Assembly (NCBI RefSeq): GCF_002729955.1
Contig: NZ_PBYA01000028.1
Span: 62,001-126,000, forward strand
Reading direction: 5' to 3'
DNA length: 64,000 bases
From: Salinisphaera sp.
Lineage (GTDB): Bacteria; Pseudomonadota; Gammaproteobacteria; Nevskiales; Salinisphaeraceae
Shown here: piece by piece, positions 8,753-19,531 of the stretch
Numbering within the stretch: position 1 is the stretch's first letter
Layout: each line of letters starts with the position of its first letter
Notes under the pieces: generated by a model
Database searches by the model: none
What the model saw: only the letters and a program-made list of their open reading frames with translations
Told to the model about the DNA's origin: nothing
Program-made: the position numbers and the translations under genes

Positions 8753-9565
8753 TCAACCGGCCGAGGTGAGAGACACGACGCTATCAAACAGCATGCTCGC
8801 GCCAATCACCAGCAGCAGAACGGATATGATCGGGCGCAGCAGTCCATCGGGCAAGCGCGAACCCAGCCGCGTGCCCAGGTAAATGCCCGGCAGCGAACCC
8901 AGCAGCAGAAAGCCCAGCACGGGCAGATCGGTGGTGCCAAGGCTCAGATGGCCCATGCCGGCCACGAGGGTCAACGGCACGGCATGGGCGATATCGGTAC
9001 CGACGATGCGTATCGCGGCCCGGCGCGGATACAGCAGCAGCAACAGCGTGGTGCCAAGCACGCCTGCGCCGACCGACGACAGGGTGACCAGTACGCCCAG
9101 CACCACCCCGCCCACGACCGTAATCGCCGGGCGCAGGGCCAACAGGCGCGGCGGCAGGCCGGACTCGCCCAGGTTTTCCTCACCGATCCGCGCCATGATG
9201 CGCTTGCGCACCAGGGTGAGAACGGCGGTGGCGATGATCGCCACGCACAGCGTGATGGTCATCAGATGCTCGACCCAGGGATCGAGCCCGACATAATGCA
9301 GCCAGAAGATGGTGAGCACGGCAGCCGGCAGACTGCCGCTGGCCATCAGCCCCACCACGGACCAATCCACGGTCTGCTGGCGGCCGTGCAGCCAGGTCCC
9401 GAAGCCCTTGGTGCCCGCGGCATACAACAGGTCGGTGCCCACTGCTGCGGACGGCGCAAAACCAAAGATCAGAATCAAAAGCGGCGTCATCAGGGAACCA
9501 CCGCCGACACCGGTCACGCCGACGGCTACGCCGACCAGCAACCCGGCTAGGCTGAACGCAATCAT
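8753..9565 (-). CDS. TauE/SafE family sulfite/sulfur-compound exporter
   Basis: About 270 residues, nearly all in membrane helices, in the two-repeat layout of the TauE/SafE family; the first helix carries the family motif GVTGVGGGSLMTPLL. Members export sulfite, sulfonates or related organic sulfur compounds. It lies between cysG and divergent cysB, and sulfite is the substrate of the siroheme enzyme CysG supports, so sulfite export or balance is a reasonable inference. I chose the ATG at 9565 because the first helix begins there; a TTG at 9592 would add nine residues. Confidence 0.85.
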   Translation of the reverse strand: MIAFSLAGLLVGVAVGVTGVGGGSLMTPLLILIFGFAPSAAVGTDLLYAAGTKGFGTWLHGRQQTVDWSVVGLMASGSLPAAVLTIFWLHYVGLDPWVEHLMTITLCVAIIATAVLTLVRKRIMARIGEENLGESGLPPRLLALRPAITVVGGVVLGVLVTLSSVGAGVLGTTLLLLLYPRRAAIRIVGTDIAHAVPLTLVAGMGHLSLGTTDLPVLGFLLLGSLPGIYLGTRLGSRLPDGLLRPIISVLLLVIGASMLFDSVVSLTSAG

Positions 9566-9690
9566 CGTCTGCGCTACTCTCGGACCAAGCAAGAAAGCGC
9601 GCAGGCTATCAGGTGGCTGTCAAATCGGATAGAACTATATATTCATGCTTTAATAAGATAACGGCATAACGTGACCGACTCTTTCCAGCC

Positions 9691-10671
9691 ATGAAATTGC
9701 GCCAGCTCGTCTATATCAACGAAGTCGCCAAGCGCCGGCTCAACATCACCGCCGCGGCCGAGGCGCTGCATACCTCCCAGCCCGGGGTGAGCAAGCAGAT
9801 CCGCCTGCTGGAAGAAGAACTCGGCGTGCTCGTGTTCGAGCGCAACGGCAAACATCTGGATCGGATCACCCCCGCGGGCGCCCGTATTCTGGAAACCACG
9901 CGCCGTATTCTTTCCGAGGTGGAAAACATCACCCGTACGGCGAGCGAATTCGCCGATGCGGACCGGGGCTCGCTGTGCGTGGCCACCACCCATACCCAGG
10001 CCCGCTATGCCCTGCCGCCGGTGGTCGACACCTTTCGTCGCGAATACCCCCAGGTATCGCTGCATCTCAACCAAGGTGCGCCCCCGCAGATCGCCGGCTG
10101 GGCCGCCGCCGGGGATGCCGACTTCGCCATTGCCACCGAAGCGCTGGAGCATTACGACGAGCTGGTGATGCTGCCCTGCTACCACTGGAACCGCTGCGTG
10201 CTCGTGCCCCGCGATCATCCGCTGGCCGATACGCCCCGGCTGCAACTCACCCAGCTCGCCGAGCAGCCGATCGTGACCTACACCTTCGGTTTTACCGGCC
10301 GCTCGCATCTGGACGCCGCCTTCGAAGCCGAGGGCCGTACCCCCAATGTGGTGCTCACCGCCGTCGATGCGGACGTGATCAAGACCTATGTACGCCTCGG
10401 GCTCGGCGTGGGGGTAATCGCGAACATGGCCTACGACCCGGTCGCCGACGCCGATCTCGTACGCCTGGACGCCAGCCACCTGTTCGCGGCCAGCACCACC
10501 CATATCGGCTTTCGGCACAACCTGTTCCTGCGTGGCTACATGCGTCGTTTCATCGAGATCTTCGCACCGCACTTGACCAGCGCCGTCCTCGACGAGGCAC
10601 TGGCCGAATATCCGGGTGCGCGCTACGACGCGCTGATCAAGCAGCTCTGGGCCGAACTGCCTGAGCTTTAG
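9691..10671 (+). CDS. cysB: LysR-type regulator CysB
   Basis: This 326-residue LysR regulator has the CysB-type N-terminus: MKLRQLVYI, then a helix-turn-helix with AAEALHTSQPGVSKQIRLLEEELG, a wording specific to the CysB/Cbl branch. The C-terminal effector domain (about 90-300) retains the TTHTQARY region that contacts sulfate or N-acetylserine in CysB. It would activate sulfate-assimilation genes when sulfur is limiting. It is divergent from the TauE-type gene and cysG, and the 125-base gap is the likely place for CysB binding. CysB is more likely than Cbl because it is the only copy here and is full length. Confidence 0.93.
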   Translation: MKLRQLVYINEVAKRRLNITAAAEALHTSQPGVSKQIRLLEEELGVLVFERNGKHLDRITPAGARILETTRRILSEVENITRTASEFADADRGSLCVATTHTQARYALPPVVDTFRREYPQVSLHLNQGAPPQIAGWAAAGDADFAIATEALEHYDELVMLPCYHWNRCVLVPRDHPLADTPRLQLTQLAEQPIVTYTFGFTGRSHLDAAFEAEGRTPNVVLTAVDADVIKTYVRLGLGVGVIANMAYDPVADADLVRLDASHLFAASTTHIGFRHNLFLRGYMRRFIEIFAPHLTSAVLDEALAEYPGARYDALIKQLWAELPEL

Positions 10672-10698
10672 TCTTGCTGTTGTTTCTCACCTGATCGC

Positions 10699-10755
10699 GT
10701 GTCTTCGCGTTCATTCGCGAACAACCGGCCCGCTTGAACGAAGCCAACCGCGTTT
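10699..10755 (+). repeat. Direct repeat, copy A
   Basis: A 57-base segment beginning GTGTCTTCGCGTTCATTC and ending near GTTT. It matches copy B at 10988-11044 with about six differences. Confidence 0.8.
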
Positions 10756-10843
10756 GACACAAGCGTAAGACGAACGCGCCCTGTGGTCGGCGTCGTTCCG
10801 GCGGGCATGGCTTCATGCGACGGACTGCGTTATTCCAAAACCC

Positions 10844-10875
10844 GTCCGCAGATCGACGCAGATTCACGCCGATGA
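10844..10875 (-). repeat. Inverted repeat, copy 1 (CGCAGAT decamer type)
   Basis: This 32-base segment is an imperfect reverse complement of 10941-10972. Inside it the words CGCAGATCGA, CGCAGATTCA and CGCCGATGAA follow at a period of 10 bases. Confidence 0.75.
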
Positions 10876-10940
10876 AAGGCGCGGCAGTCGGCGCACCCAA
10901 AATCGGGCAAGCGCAAACCCGGCGCTGCCAGGTCCCGCTC

Positions 10941-10972
10941 TGATCTGCGTTGATCCGTGTCGATCTGCGGAC
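10941..10972 (+). repeat. Inverted repeat, copy 2 (GATCTGCG decamer type)
   Basis: This 32-base segment pairs with 10844-10875. The words GATCTGCGTT, GATCCGTGTC and GATCTGCGG succeed each other every 10 bases. Confidence 0.75.
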
Positions 10973-10987
10973 AATCGCCTTATCGCC

Positions 10988-11044
10988 GTGTCTTCGCGTT
11001 CATTCCCGAACAACCAACCCGCTTGAACGAAGCCGACTGAGTTT
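10988..11044 (+). repeat. Direct repeat, copy B
   Basis: Second copy of the 57-base repeat at 10699-10755, in the same orientation; it ends about 90 bases past the end of serS. Confidence 0.8.
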
Positions 11045-11132
11045 CAAATATGACCCAAGTGAGTCTTGAGTCGGACCACGCGCGCGCCCGCACCCGAAAC
11101 CGGGTGGAAGCGCGCACGAGTGCTTTGACGGC

Positions 11133-12554
<1,422 letters not shown>

Positions 12555-12613
12555 TCATCATAAGTGCCTGGATACTGGTCGTAAGCTCGATCGTCTATAT
12601 CGGCATCCTGTTC

Positions 12614-15600
12614 GTGATCGCCCATTGGGGCGATCGCCGCGGGCGCGCGAACAAGCGCCCCGGCCCGCGTCCGGTGGTCTATGCGCTGTCACTGGCGGTT
12701 TACTGCACCTCGTGGACGTTCTTCGGCAACGTCGGCAGTGCAGCAACGCGGGGCTGGACCTATTTGCCCATCTATGTCGGGCCGATGTTCGCGCTGCTGG
12801 TGTTGTCGCCGATCCTGCGCAAGATGCTGCTCATCGCCAAGCAGCAGAATACGACGTCGATCGCCGACTTCATCGCCGCGCGCTATGGCAAGTCGCAGGG
12901 GCTGGCGGCCCTGGTGTCGGGCATCGCCCTGTTCGTGGTGTTGCCCTATATCGCGCTGCAGCTCAAGGCGCTGACCATGTCGTTCTATACCCTCACGCAG
13001 GGCGCCGAGGTAGCCAACGCCGACACCAAGCCGCATATGCCCTGGGTGGACACCGGGCTGTATGTGGCGGTGCTGATGGCGGTGTTCACCATCTTCTTCG
13101 GCACACGCCACGTGAACCCGCGCGAGTCGCATCAGGGCCTGATCCTGGCAATCGCCTTCGAGTCGGTCGTCAAACTGGCGGCCTTTCTGTTCGTCGGCCT
13201 GTTCGTGGTCTACGGCATGTTCAACGGTCTGGGTGACCTGTTCGCCCAGGCCGGCGAAGTCGACAAGTTCAACCAGCTGTTCGACGCCCCGCTGCTGGAT
13301 GCACGCTTTGTCACCACCTGCATCCTCGCGGTTGGCGCCACGCTGTGCCTGCCGCGCCAGTTCCACGTGGGCGTGGTAGAAAACACCGATACGCGCGACC
13401 TGAACACGGCACGCTGGCTGTTCCCGCTGTATCTGCTGCTGATGTCGCTGTTCGTGATACCGCTGGCCGCTGCCGGGCTGGTGCTGTTCGAGCCGGGCCA
13501 GGTCAATCCCGACCGTTTCGTGCTCGCCCTGCCGCTGTCGGCCGACGCCCCCGGCGTAGCCCTGGCCGCCTATATCGGCGGCGTGTCGGCGGGCACCAGC
13601 ATGGTCATCATGGCCACGGTGACGCTGGCCACCATGCTCTGCAACGAAGTCGTGGTCCCGCTCATCCTGCGTATTCCACGGTTGGGCTTCATCGGCCGGC
13701 GCGATATCGGCAACGCCCTGCTGCATATCCGGCGCGGGCTGATCGTGCTGATTCTGTTTCTCGCCTGGTGCTGCTACCGGCTGTTCGGTACTTCGGAGGC
13801 CCTGGCCTCGATCGGGCTGCTCTCGTTTGCCGGTGTGGCCCTGTTTCTGCCGCCGCTGATTGGCGGGCTCTATATTCGTGCGATTGGCCGGCGCGGCGTG
13901 GTCGCCGGGCTTGCCGCCGGCCTGGGTGTGTGGGTCTATACGCTGGTTCTACCCAATCTCGCCGCGGTGGGCTGGTTCGACGCCGGCTGGGTTACAACCG
14001 GGCCTTTTCATATCAGCTGGCTTACGCCGCAGGCGCTGTTCGGCTACGACTTCGGCGATACGCTCACCCACGGCGTGTTCTGGATCCTGCTGGTCGATAT
14101 CGTCGTGATGGCGGGCGTATCGCTCAACAGCTCGACCAGCCTGATCGAACGCGCCCAGGCAACCGCCTTCGTCGACCTCGGCCTGCGGCGCGCCCAGCGT
14201 CGGCGCACCGAAACCCGCCAGCCCGCGATCCGCGTCGCCGAACTCGAAGTACTGCTCCAACGCTTTCTTGGCGTGCAGGCTGCCCATGCCGCCCTCAACG
14301 AGTATGCCGGCAATCACGATCGCGAGATTCTGTCGAATCAGCTGGTCGATGCGCATTTGTTGCAGTTCGCCGAGCGCCGGCTCGCCGGCGTGGTGGGCAG
14401 TGCGTCGGCGCGGCTGATGCTCGCCTCCGGACTGCGCCAGCGCGATCTGGCGATCGAAGACATGGTGCGCCTGATCGACCGCACCGCCGACGCGGTTCAG
14501 TTCAATCGCAGCGTGTTGCAGGCCGCGCTGGAGAATATCGATCAGGGCATTTCCGTGATCGATCAGGATCTGCGTCTGGTCGCCTGGAATACCCGCTATC
14601 TGGAGCTGTTCGAATATCCGCCCGGACTGGTACGCACCGGCCGGCCGGTGGCCGATCTGATCCGGTTCAACGCCATGCGCGGCGAATGCGGCCCCGGCCC
14701 GGTCGAAGAGCATGTCCGTAAGCGCCTGGCCCATATGCGCGAGGGCCGAGCGCATCGCTTCGAACGGCATCGGCATAACGACACCGTGCTGCAAATGACC
14801 GGCAGCCCCATGCCCGGCGGCGGTTTCGTGACCACCTTCAACGACATTACCGCCTTCAAGCGCACGGAAGCGGCCCTGACCCGCGCCAACGAGCAGCTCG
14901 AGGCCCGGGTGGCCGAACGAACCGCGGCGCTAAGCCGGGCCAACGAAGGCCTGCGCCGCGAGAACGATCAACGCGCCGCCGCCCAGCAGGCCGCCCAGCA
15001 GGCACGCCGCGACGCCGAACGGGCCAACCTGAGCAAGACTCGCTTTCTGGCGGCGGCCAGCCATGATCTTCTGCAGCCGCTCAATGCCGCCCGTCTGTTC
15101 GCGGCCACTGCCCGCGAACGCGGCCATGCCGACCAGAGCGAGGCGTTGACGCATATCCAGACCTCGCTGGAGGCCGCCCAGGCCCTGCTCGAGCCGCTGC
15201 TGGATATCTCCAAGATCGATGCCGGGGCCTGGGACGTCAGCCCCAGCGCCTTCCCGCTCGCACGCGTGCTCGAACCACTCACCGCCGAGTTCTCCGTACT
15301 GGCACAGGAGGCCGGCCTGGCATTGCACAGCGTGACGTCGAACTGCTGGGTGCGCTCCGACCCCGCCCTGCTACGCCGTATTCTGCAGAACTTTCTGTCC
15401 AACGCCGTGCGCTATACGCCGCAGGGGCGCGTGCTGCTGGGCGTGCGCCGCAGCAAAGACCGGGTACGTATCCAGGTCTGGGATACGGGCCCTGGCATTG
15501 CCGAAGAACAGCTGGGCACGATCTTCGAAGAATTCTCGCGCGGTGCATCGACAGCGGTCTCCGGCGATCGCGGCCTGGGGCTGGGCCTGTCGCTGGCCGA

Positions 15601-16114
15601 TCGTATGGCACGCCTGCTTGGCCATCGTATCGAGGTGCGCTCGCAAGTCGGCCACGGCACGCTGTTCTGCCTGGAGGTTGAACGCGTCGCAGCCGGTGAG
15701 GATACGGCAAGCCAAAGCCGCGTACTCAATCCCGCCGACGAGGTCCAGGCACTCGCCGGCTGCCAGATTCTGTGCGTGGACGACGACAACGCGTCGCTCG
15801 ATGCCCTCACCGGCCTGCTTGAACGCTGGCAGACCGAATGCATGACCGCACCGGCCGAGGATGCCCCCGAGGTGGTCGCCGATCTGGATATCGAGATCGC
15901 TGTGCTGGATTACGACCTGGGCCGCGACAAGCCGAACGGTCTTGAGCTGGCCGCGCGCCTGCTCGAAATACGGGATCTGCGCTGTCTTCTGATTACCGCC
16001 AATCGCGACCGTGCGATCGTCGAGCGCGCTCGCAAGATGGGCGTCAGTGTGCTCTACAAGCCGCTCGAACCGGCCAAGCTGCGGGCGACGCTTGCCACGC
16101 TCGCCCGCGCTTGA
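12614..16114 (+). CDS. Symporter-fused hybrid sensor histidine kinase (CrbS/MxtR type)
   Basis: About 1166 residues from the GTG at 12614. Residues 1-510 form a sodium:solute symporter (SLC5/PutP-like) domain of about twelve helices. A STAC-like linker (about 540-620), a PAS domain (about 635-750), a coiled coil, HisKA with His817 in FLAAASHDLLQPLN, an ATPase (WDTGPGIAEEQ; GLGLGLSLAD) and a C-terminal receiver with Asp in VLDYDLG follow. This architecture is that of CrbS/MxtR, which with CrbR/ErdR controls acetate use (acs) in Vibrio and Pseudomonas; the convergent LuxR-type gene 10 bases away matches CrbR. The first helix seems to begin upstream of 12614 (about residues from 12554), where no ATG, GTG or TTG exists, so the true start is uncertain (see findings). 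Confidence 0.9.
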   Translation: MIAHWGDRRGRANKRPGPRPVVYALSLAVYCTSWTFFGNVGSAATRGWTYLPIYVGPMFALLVLSPILRKMLLIAKQQNTTSIADFIAARYGKSQGLAALVSGIALFVVLPYIALQLKALTMSFYTLTQGAEVANADTKPHMPWVDTGLYVAVLMAVFTIFFGTRHVNPRESHQGLILAIAFESVVKLAAFLFVGLFVVYGMFNGLGDLFAQAGEVDKFNQLFDAPLLDARFVTTCILAVGATLCLPRQFHVGVVENTDTRDLNTARWLFPLYLLLMSLFVIPLAAAGLVLFEPGQVNPDRFVLALPLSADAPGVALAAYIGGVSAGTSMVIMATVTLATMLCNEVVVPLILRIPRLGFIGRRDIGNALLHIRRGLIVLILFLAWCCYRLFGTSEALASIGLLSFAGVALFLPPLIGGLYIRAIGRRGVVAGLAAGLGVWVYTLVLPNLAAVGWFDAGWVTTGPFHISWLTPQALFGYDFGDTLTHGVFWILLVDIVVMAGVSLNSSTSLIERAQATAFVDLGLRRAQRRRTETRQPAIRVAELEVLLQRFLGVQAAHAALNEYAGNHDREILSNQLVDAHLLQFAERRLAGVVGSASARLMLASGLRQRDLAIEDMVRLIDRTADAVQFNRSVLQAALENIDQGISVIDQDLRLVAWNTRYLELFEYPPGLVRTGRPVADLIRFNAMRGECGPGPVEEHVRKRLAHMREGRAHRFERHRHNDTVLQMTGSPMPGGGFVTTFNDITAFKRTEAALTRANEQLEARVAERTAALSRANEGLRRENDQRAAAQQAAQQARRDAERANLSKTRFLAAASHDLLQPLNAARLFAATARERGHADQSEALTHIQTSLEAAQALLEPLLDISKIDAGAWDVSPSAFPLARVLEPLTAEFSVLAQEAGLALHSVTSNCWVRSDPALLRRILQNFLSNAVRYTPQGRVLLGVRRSKDRVRIQVWDTGPGIAEEQLGTIFEEFSRGASTAVSGDRGLGLGLSLADRMARLLGHRIEVRSQVGHGTLFCLEVERVAAGEDTASQSRVLNPADEVQALAGCQILCVDDDNASLDALTGLLERWQTECMTAPAEDAPEVVADLDIEIAVLDYDLGRDKPNGLELAARLLEIRDLRCLLITANRDRAIVERARKMGVSVLYKPLEPAKLRATLATLARA

Positions 16115-16123
16115 CCGCGGCGC

Positions 16124-16795
16124 TCAGGATTCGCTGTTGCTCGGCGCGCCCGGCGTGCTGCGACCGTAGCTGGCCCAGTCGATTTCCAGGCTGCGCGCGG
16201 CGATCACCGCCTGGGTGCGCGTATGCACACCGAGCTTGCGCAGAATCGCGGTGATATGCGCCTTGACCGTCGCCTCGGAAATATCCAGATCGATCGCGAT
16301 CTGCTTGTTGAGCAGCCCGTCGGTGAGCATGACCAGCACCCGCTGTTGCTGCGGGGTCAGAAGCGCCAGCTTGTCGGTGAATTCGTTATCGCTGTTGGGC
16401 GCTTCGTCGACGGCCTCGGGCGCCCAGCGGTCCCCGGCGAGCACCGTATCGATGGCATGGGCCATGGTTTCGGGTGGCGCCGACTTCGGAATGAAGCCGG
16501 CGGCGCCGTGATCGAGCGCGGCGCGAGCCACGCCGGCATCCTCGTAGGCCGACACCACGATCACCGGCAGCGCTGGCGCCACGCTGCGTGCGTGCACCAG
16601 CGCCGAATAACCACGCGCACCGGGCATGTTCAGATCGAGCAGCAGCAGATCCAGATCGGTATTGCGCTTGAGCATGTCGCTGAGTTCGTCGAAAGAACCC
16701 ACCGTTTCGAGCGCCGGTGAGTCCAGGCATTGCTTGACCGCCTGGCTCAGCGCGGAACGAAACAACGGATGGTCATCTGCAATTAGAACTTTCAT
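16124..16795 (-). CDS. LuxR/NarL-family response regulator (CrbR/ErdR type)
   Basis: A 223-residue regulator. The N-terminal receiver (about 1-120) has the acidic pair in LIADDHPLF, the phospho-acceptor Asp in LLLLDLNMPG, and FIPKS for the conserved Lys. The C-terminal LuxR helix-turn-helix (about 145-205) reads LTPQQQRVLVMLTDGLLNKQ then DISEATVKAHITAILRKLG. It faces the symporter-fused kinase tail to tail with only 9 bases between stops, the usual pairing of CrbS with CrbR. Regulators of this group activate acetyl-CoA synthetase and ethanol or acetate catabolism genes; no such target is in the window, so that role is carried over from the family. Confidence 0.88.
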   Translation of the reverse strand: MKVLIADDHPLFRSALSQAVKQCLDSPALETVGSFDELSDMLKRNTDLDLLLLDLNMPGARGYSALVHARSVAPALPVIVVSAYEDAGVARAALDHGAAGFIPKSAPPETMAHAIDTVLAGDRWAPEAVDEAPNSDNEFTDKLALLTPQQQRVLVMLTDGLLNKQIAIDLDISEATVKAHITAILRKLGVHTRTQAVIAARSLEIDWASYGRSTPGAPSNSES

Positions 16796-17086
16796 CGCGC
16801 CTCGGAAAAAGTAGGCCGCCGTAACCCGTACGGGGCGGCGACTGTCGATTCCGTGATCATAAACGACATGCCGCGTTCATACCTATGCCGTGTCGCGCCC
16901 GTTAAGCGGCGCCTGCGGGCGCTTATCGCGGCCGGCAAGGCTTTGGCCGCGGGTTCGCCGGCCGCAGGAAAATATGTCTTTTCAGACGTTGGGCCGGGAT
17001 TGGCGGGTTTTCTGCGTTTGATCTCGCAATGTCACCGCACTCGCCGTACGATTGTGGGCAATAGAGTTTCCCTTTAGCTAGCCGCC
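16796..17086. other. Intergenic region between divergent crbR-type and HAD genes
   Basis: 291 bases that must carry both promoters. A GCGGCC...GGCCGC inverted repeat is visible near 16929-16951. A 74-codon open frame crosses it on the plus strand but has no ribosome site or family signature. Confidence 0.5.
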
Positions 17087-17758
17087 ATGCCGCACCGTCA
17101 TCTTGTTTTCGACGTCAACGAAACCCTGCTTGATCTGGCGCCCCTGGATCCCGTCTTCGAGTCGCTGTTCGGCGACGCCGACGCGCGCAAGCGCTGGTTC
17201 GCAAGCCTGCTCCACTGGTCCACGGTCACGACGCTGACGGGCGAATATCGGGATTTCAGCCAGCTCGCCGATGCCTGCCTCGATGCCATGGCCGGCTCGG
17301 AAGAATTATCGAACGATGCCAAGCAGCAGGTATTCGACACCATCGCTCAACTCACGCCCCATCCGGAAGTACCGGATGCCCTGGCGATGCTTCGCGAGCA
17401 CGGCTTCAAACTCGTCGCCCTGACCAATTCCGCCCAGAAAACCGTGGATCAACAGTTTGCGAACGCGGGCCTCGCGCCGTTGTTCGACCATGTGCTGTCA
17501 GTCGACCACGCACGCAAGTACAAGCCGCATCCCGCCGCCTATGCGGTTGCCGCAAACGCGCTGGACTGCGATCTATTCTCCCTGCGCCTGATCGCGGCGC
17601 ACGACTGGGATATAACCGGCGCCATACGTGCCGGCTGCGCAGGCGCGTTCGTCGCCCGCAATGGCGAAACCGTCAACCCGGTGGGCGAAGCCCCGGATAT
17701 CCTCGGCTCGGATTTGGGCGAAGTCGCCCAGCGTATCGTCGAGCAGGACAAGCTATGA
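17087..17758 (+). CDS. Haloacid dehalogenase type II-like HAD hydrolase
   Basis: A 223-residue HAD-superfamily enzyme of the (S)-2-haloacid dehalogenase subgroup. The nucleophile is Asp9 in LVFDVNETLLD. Motif II is the Ser of LTNSAQKTV, motif III the Lys of ARKYKPHPAAY, and the acidic motif the Asp of HDWDITGA. The helical cap with LLHWSTVTTLTGEYRDF fits the type II dehalogenase family. Members release halide from 2-haloacids by an ester intermediate, but many have drifted to other small substrates. It stands alone, divergent from the crbR-type gene and convergent with the EAL/HDOD gene. Real dehalogenase activity is uncertain: the usual SSNAWD of proven enzymes reads AAHDWD here. Confidence 0.8.
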   Translation: MPHRHLVFDVNETLLDLAPLDPVFESLFGDADARKRWFASLLHWSTVTTLTGEYRDFSQLADACLDAMAGSEELSNDAKQQVFDTIAQLTPHPEVPDALAMLREHGFKLVALTNSAQKTVDQQFANAGLAPLFDHVLSVDHARKYKPHPAAYAVAANALDCDLFSLRLIAAHDWDITGAIRAGCAGAFVARNGETVNPVGEAPDILGSDLGEVAQRIVEQDKL

Positions 17759-17931
17759 GTCCGGTACGCGCTGGCCAGGCCTCGGCGAGCGAGTAAGGCG
17801 ATCCGAGCGGCGGCGGCCGGGCGAGCCGCACTCCCGGCGGGCAAACGGCGTCGCCGCGAACCTGCCTGCCAGCCGCCTGGCGCGTAGTCCTGTTTGCGGC
17901 CGAGTTCGTGCGTCAATGCGCCCCGTCGTCG

Positions 17932-19176
17932 CTAACGAAACATTTCCATCTGCTGATGCGCGGTGGCCACGGATTGCCAAAAGGCCGTCATGAAGGTCTC
18001 GGCATCGATATCCATGGCCTGCAGTTCGTCCCACGGCACTGTCTCGAGCTCGCCGCGTTCATGCGCGAGCGTTGCATCCAGAATGACGCCAAGCGGGCCC
18101 TGCCGTTCGAGCAATGCCGAGACGATCTTGCTATCGAAAGGCGCCTGCGCCAGCACGTCGGCCAGCGGGCGATCCGTGAATGCGTCGAGACACGACAACA
18201 GCCCGATCATGAACCCCATCGGGCCTTCGCAAGAGGCCCGCTGCTCGCACAGGGTCTGGCAAATATAGCTGCGGCTGATGGCAATGTATTGCAGGGCCAG
18301 CGGTTTACGCTGCAGGCCGGACAGGGCCAGCAGGCTTGCAAAGGCGCGTAGCCGGTTCAAACCCAGGGCAAGGATCGCGCGGTCGAGCGACGTGATCTCA
18401 CGGGCCAGGCCGAACAGCGAAGAATTGACCAGCTTGAGCACCCGCAGGCTCAGATACGGATCCTCGCTCACGGTCCGTCCGATTTCGTCGATGCCGGCAT
18501 CGGGATCGTTCAGCCGCGCGAGCAGCTCCAGGATTCGAACCTGCGCGGCCGGTAGCGGCCGGCCGCAGACGGGCTCGGGGCGCGCAAGGAAGTACCCCTG
18601 GAACAGATCGCAGCCCAGATCGCGGCAACGGGCGAAACCCTCGTGGGTTTCGAGTTTTTCGGCGAGGAGCGTGATCTCGGGGTACTGCGCTCGCAGCGCA
18701 TCGACCGCCTGCGCGAGGGTTGTCTCCGAATAGGCCGGGTATTCAAGCTTGACGATGTCGGCATACGGCAACAGCGGATGGTCGGCGTTCGGCCGGGCGT
18801 AGTCGTCGAGGGCGATCTTGAAGCCCATACCGCGCAGATTTTCGAGTGCGGCGAACACGGCGGGTGTGGCCGCCACGCTTTCCAGAACTTCCACCACGAG
18901 AAACGCGGGGTCGAATGGCAGATCCTCGATGATCGTCTGCTCGGTGAAGTTCACGAACGCCGGATTGCCCTCGCAGACGACTTCGATATCGGCCTCCGAA
19001 AAGGCGTTGACCAGAACGCTGCGCGTCGCCGCCTCGCCGTCGAAAACGGCGGGCGCATTCGCCGCATTCGCGCTCTGACGAAACAGCAGTTCAAACCCGC
19101 GTCGCGTCGCATCACGGTCGTAAATGGGCTGGCGGGCAAAAAGAATATCGGAGGTTTGAGTGCTTTGTGCCGACAT
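17932..19176 (-). CDS. EAL and HDOD domain signalling protein (YuxH family)
   Basis: 414 residues from the ATG at 19176, chosen because AAGGA stands 9 bases upstream; the open frame continues 62 codons further without a better site. The N-terminal half is an EAL domain (ILFARQPIYDRD at the start) whose signature is changed to GFELLFR, but DDYARP and the LLAEKLET Glu-Lys pair remain. The C-terminal half is an HDOD domain (LARLNDPDAGIDEIG, PYLSLRVLKLVNSS). YuxH-type proteins often bind c-di-GMP without cleaving it and relay signals. Because PelD in this window is a c-di-GMP receptor, a link to Pel control is conceivable but unproven. Confidence 0.85.
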   Translation of the reverse strand: MSAQSTQTSDILFARQPIYDRDATRRGFELLFRQSANAANAPAVFDGEAATRSVLVNAFSEADIEVVCEGNPAFVNFTEQTIIEDLPFDPAFLVVEVLESVAATPAVFAALENLRGMGFKIALDDYARPNADHPLLPYADIVKLEYPAYSETTLAQAVDALRAQYPEITLLAEKLETHEGFARCRDLGCDLFQGYFLARPEPVCGRPLPAAQVRILELLARLNDPDAGIDEIGRTVSEDPYLSLRVLKLVNSSLFGLAREITSLDRAILALGLNRLRAFASLLALSGLQRKPLALQYIAISRSYICQTLCEQRASCEGPMGFMIGLLSCLDAFTDRPLADVLAQAPFDSKIVSALLERQGPLGVILDATLAHERGELETVPWDELQAMDIDAETFMTAFWQSVATAHQQMEMFR

Positions 19177-19531
19177 TAAACGCAATCCTTGATACTCAGA
19201 GGCTATAGATACGTCGTATCGACGCCGCTGGACGATGCTTTGCATAACCCCGAGCGGCCCGCGTGGCTGACCCGCTCCCAGGCGGGTAAACCGCTGGCGA
19301 CTGGGTTTTGCGAAGTAACTTGCGCCCGAACAACGACGTACGTTTGCTCTGTTATCGGCCAATCCGAAAATTTATCGAGTCGCTTTCTACCCGGTCGGCT
19401 GGACCCTGTGTTGCAGCCGGTCTCAAGCGAGATAACGGAATGACCGAACGCGGAAGACAGCGCTCGCAACGCCTACGGACGGCAGGTCTGCGTGTCGGGT
19501 TTTGGATTTCTGGCGCGTGCTCGCGTATCGG
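19177..19531. other. Intergenic region upstream of the EAL/HDOD gene
   Basis: 355 bases with several short open frames on both strands, none with a convincing ribosome site, codon pattern or family motif. It should contain the promoter of the EAL/HDOD gene; no clear -35/-10 pair stands out. Confidence 0.4.

Larger units (their letters stand above)
10672..11132. other. Non-coding repeat-rich gap between cysB and serS
   Basis: No convincing gene is present in these 461 bases. The gap holds a pair of 57-base direct repeats (10699-10755 and 10988-11044) enclosing a pair of inverted 32-base repeats (10844-10875 and 10941-10972). The inverted copies are built from about 10-base iterations of a CGCAGAT-type word. 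The region lies past the ends of convergent cysB and serS. Confidence 0.7.

Noticed and set aside
10637-10900. 87-codon minus-strand frame after cysB
   Set aside because: It runs through the repeat unit and ends inside the cysB coding sequence; composition is that of a chance frame.
11066-11116. CACCCG/CGGGTG hairpin after serS as a terminator
   Set aside because: Short stem within general GC-rich sequence and no T tract on the minus strand.
16853-17077. 74-codon plus-strand frame between the crbR-type and HAD genes
   Set aside because: No ribosome site, no family motif, biased composition (Arg/Ala-rich), and it fills a region that must hold two divergent promoters.
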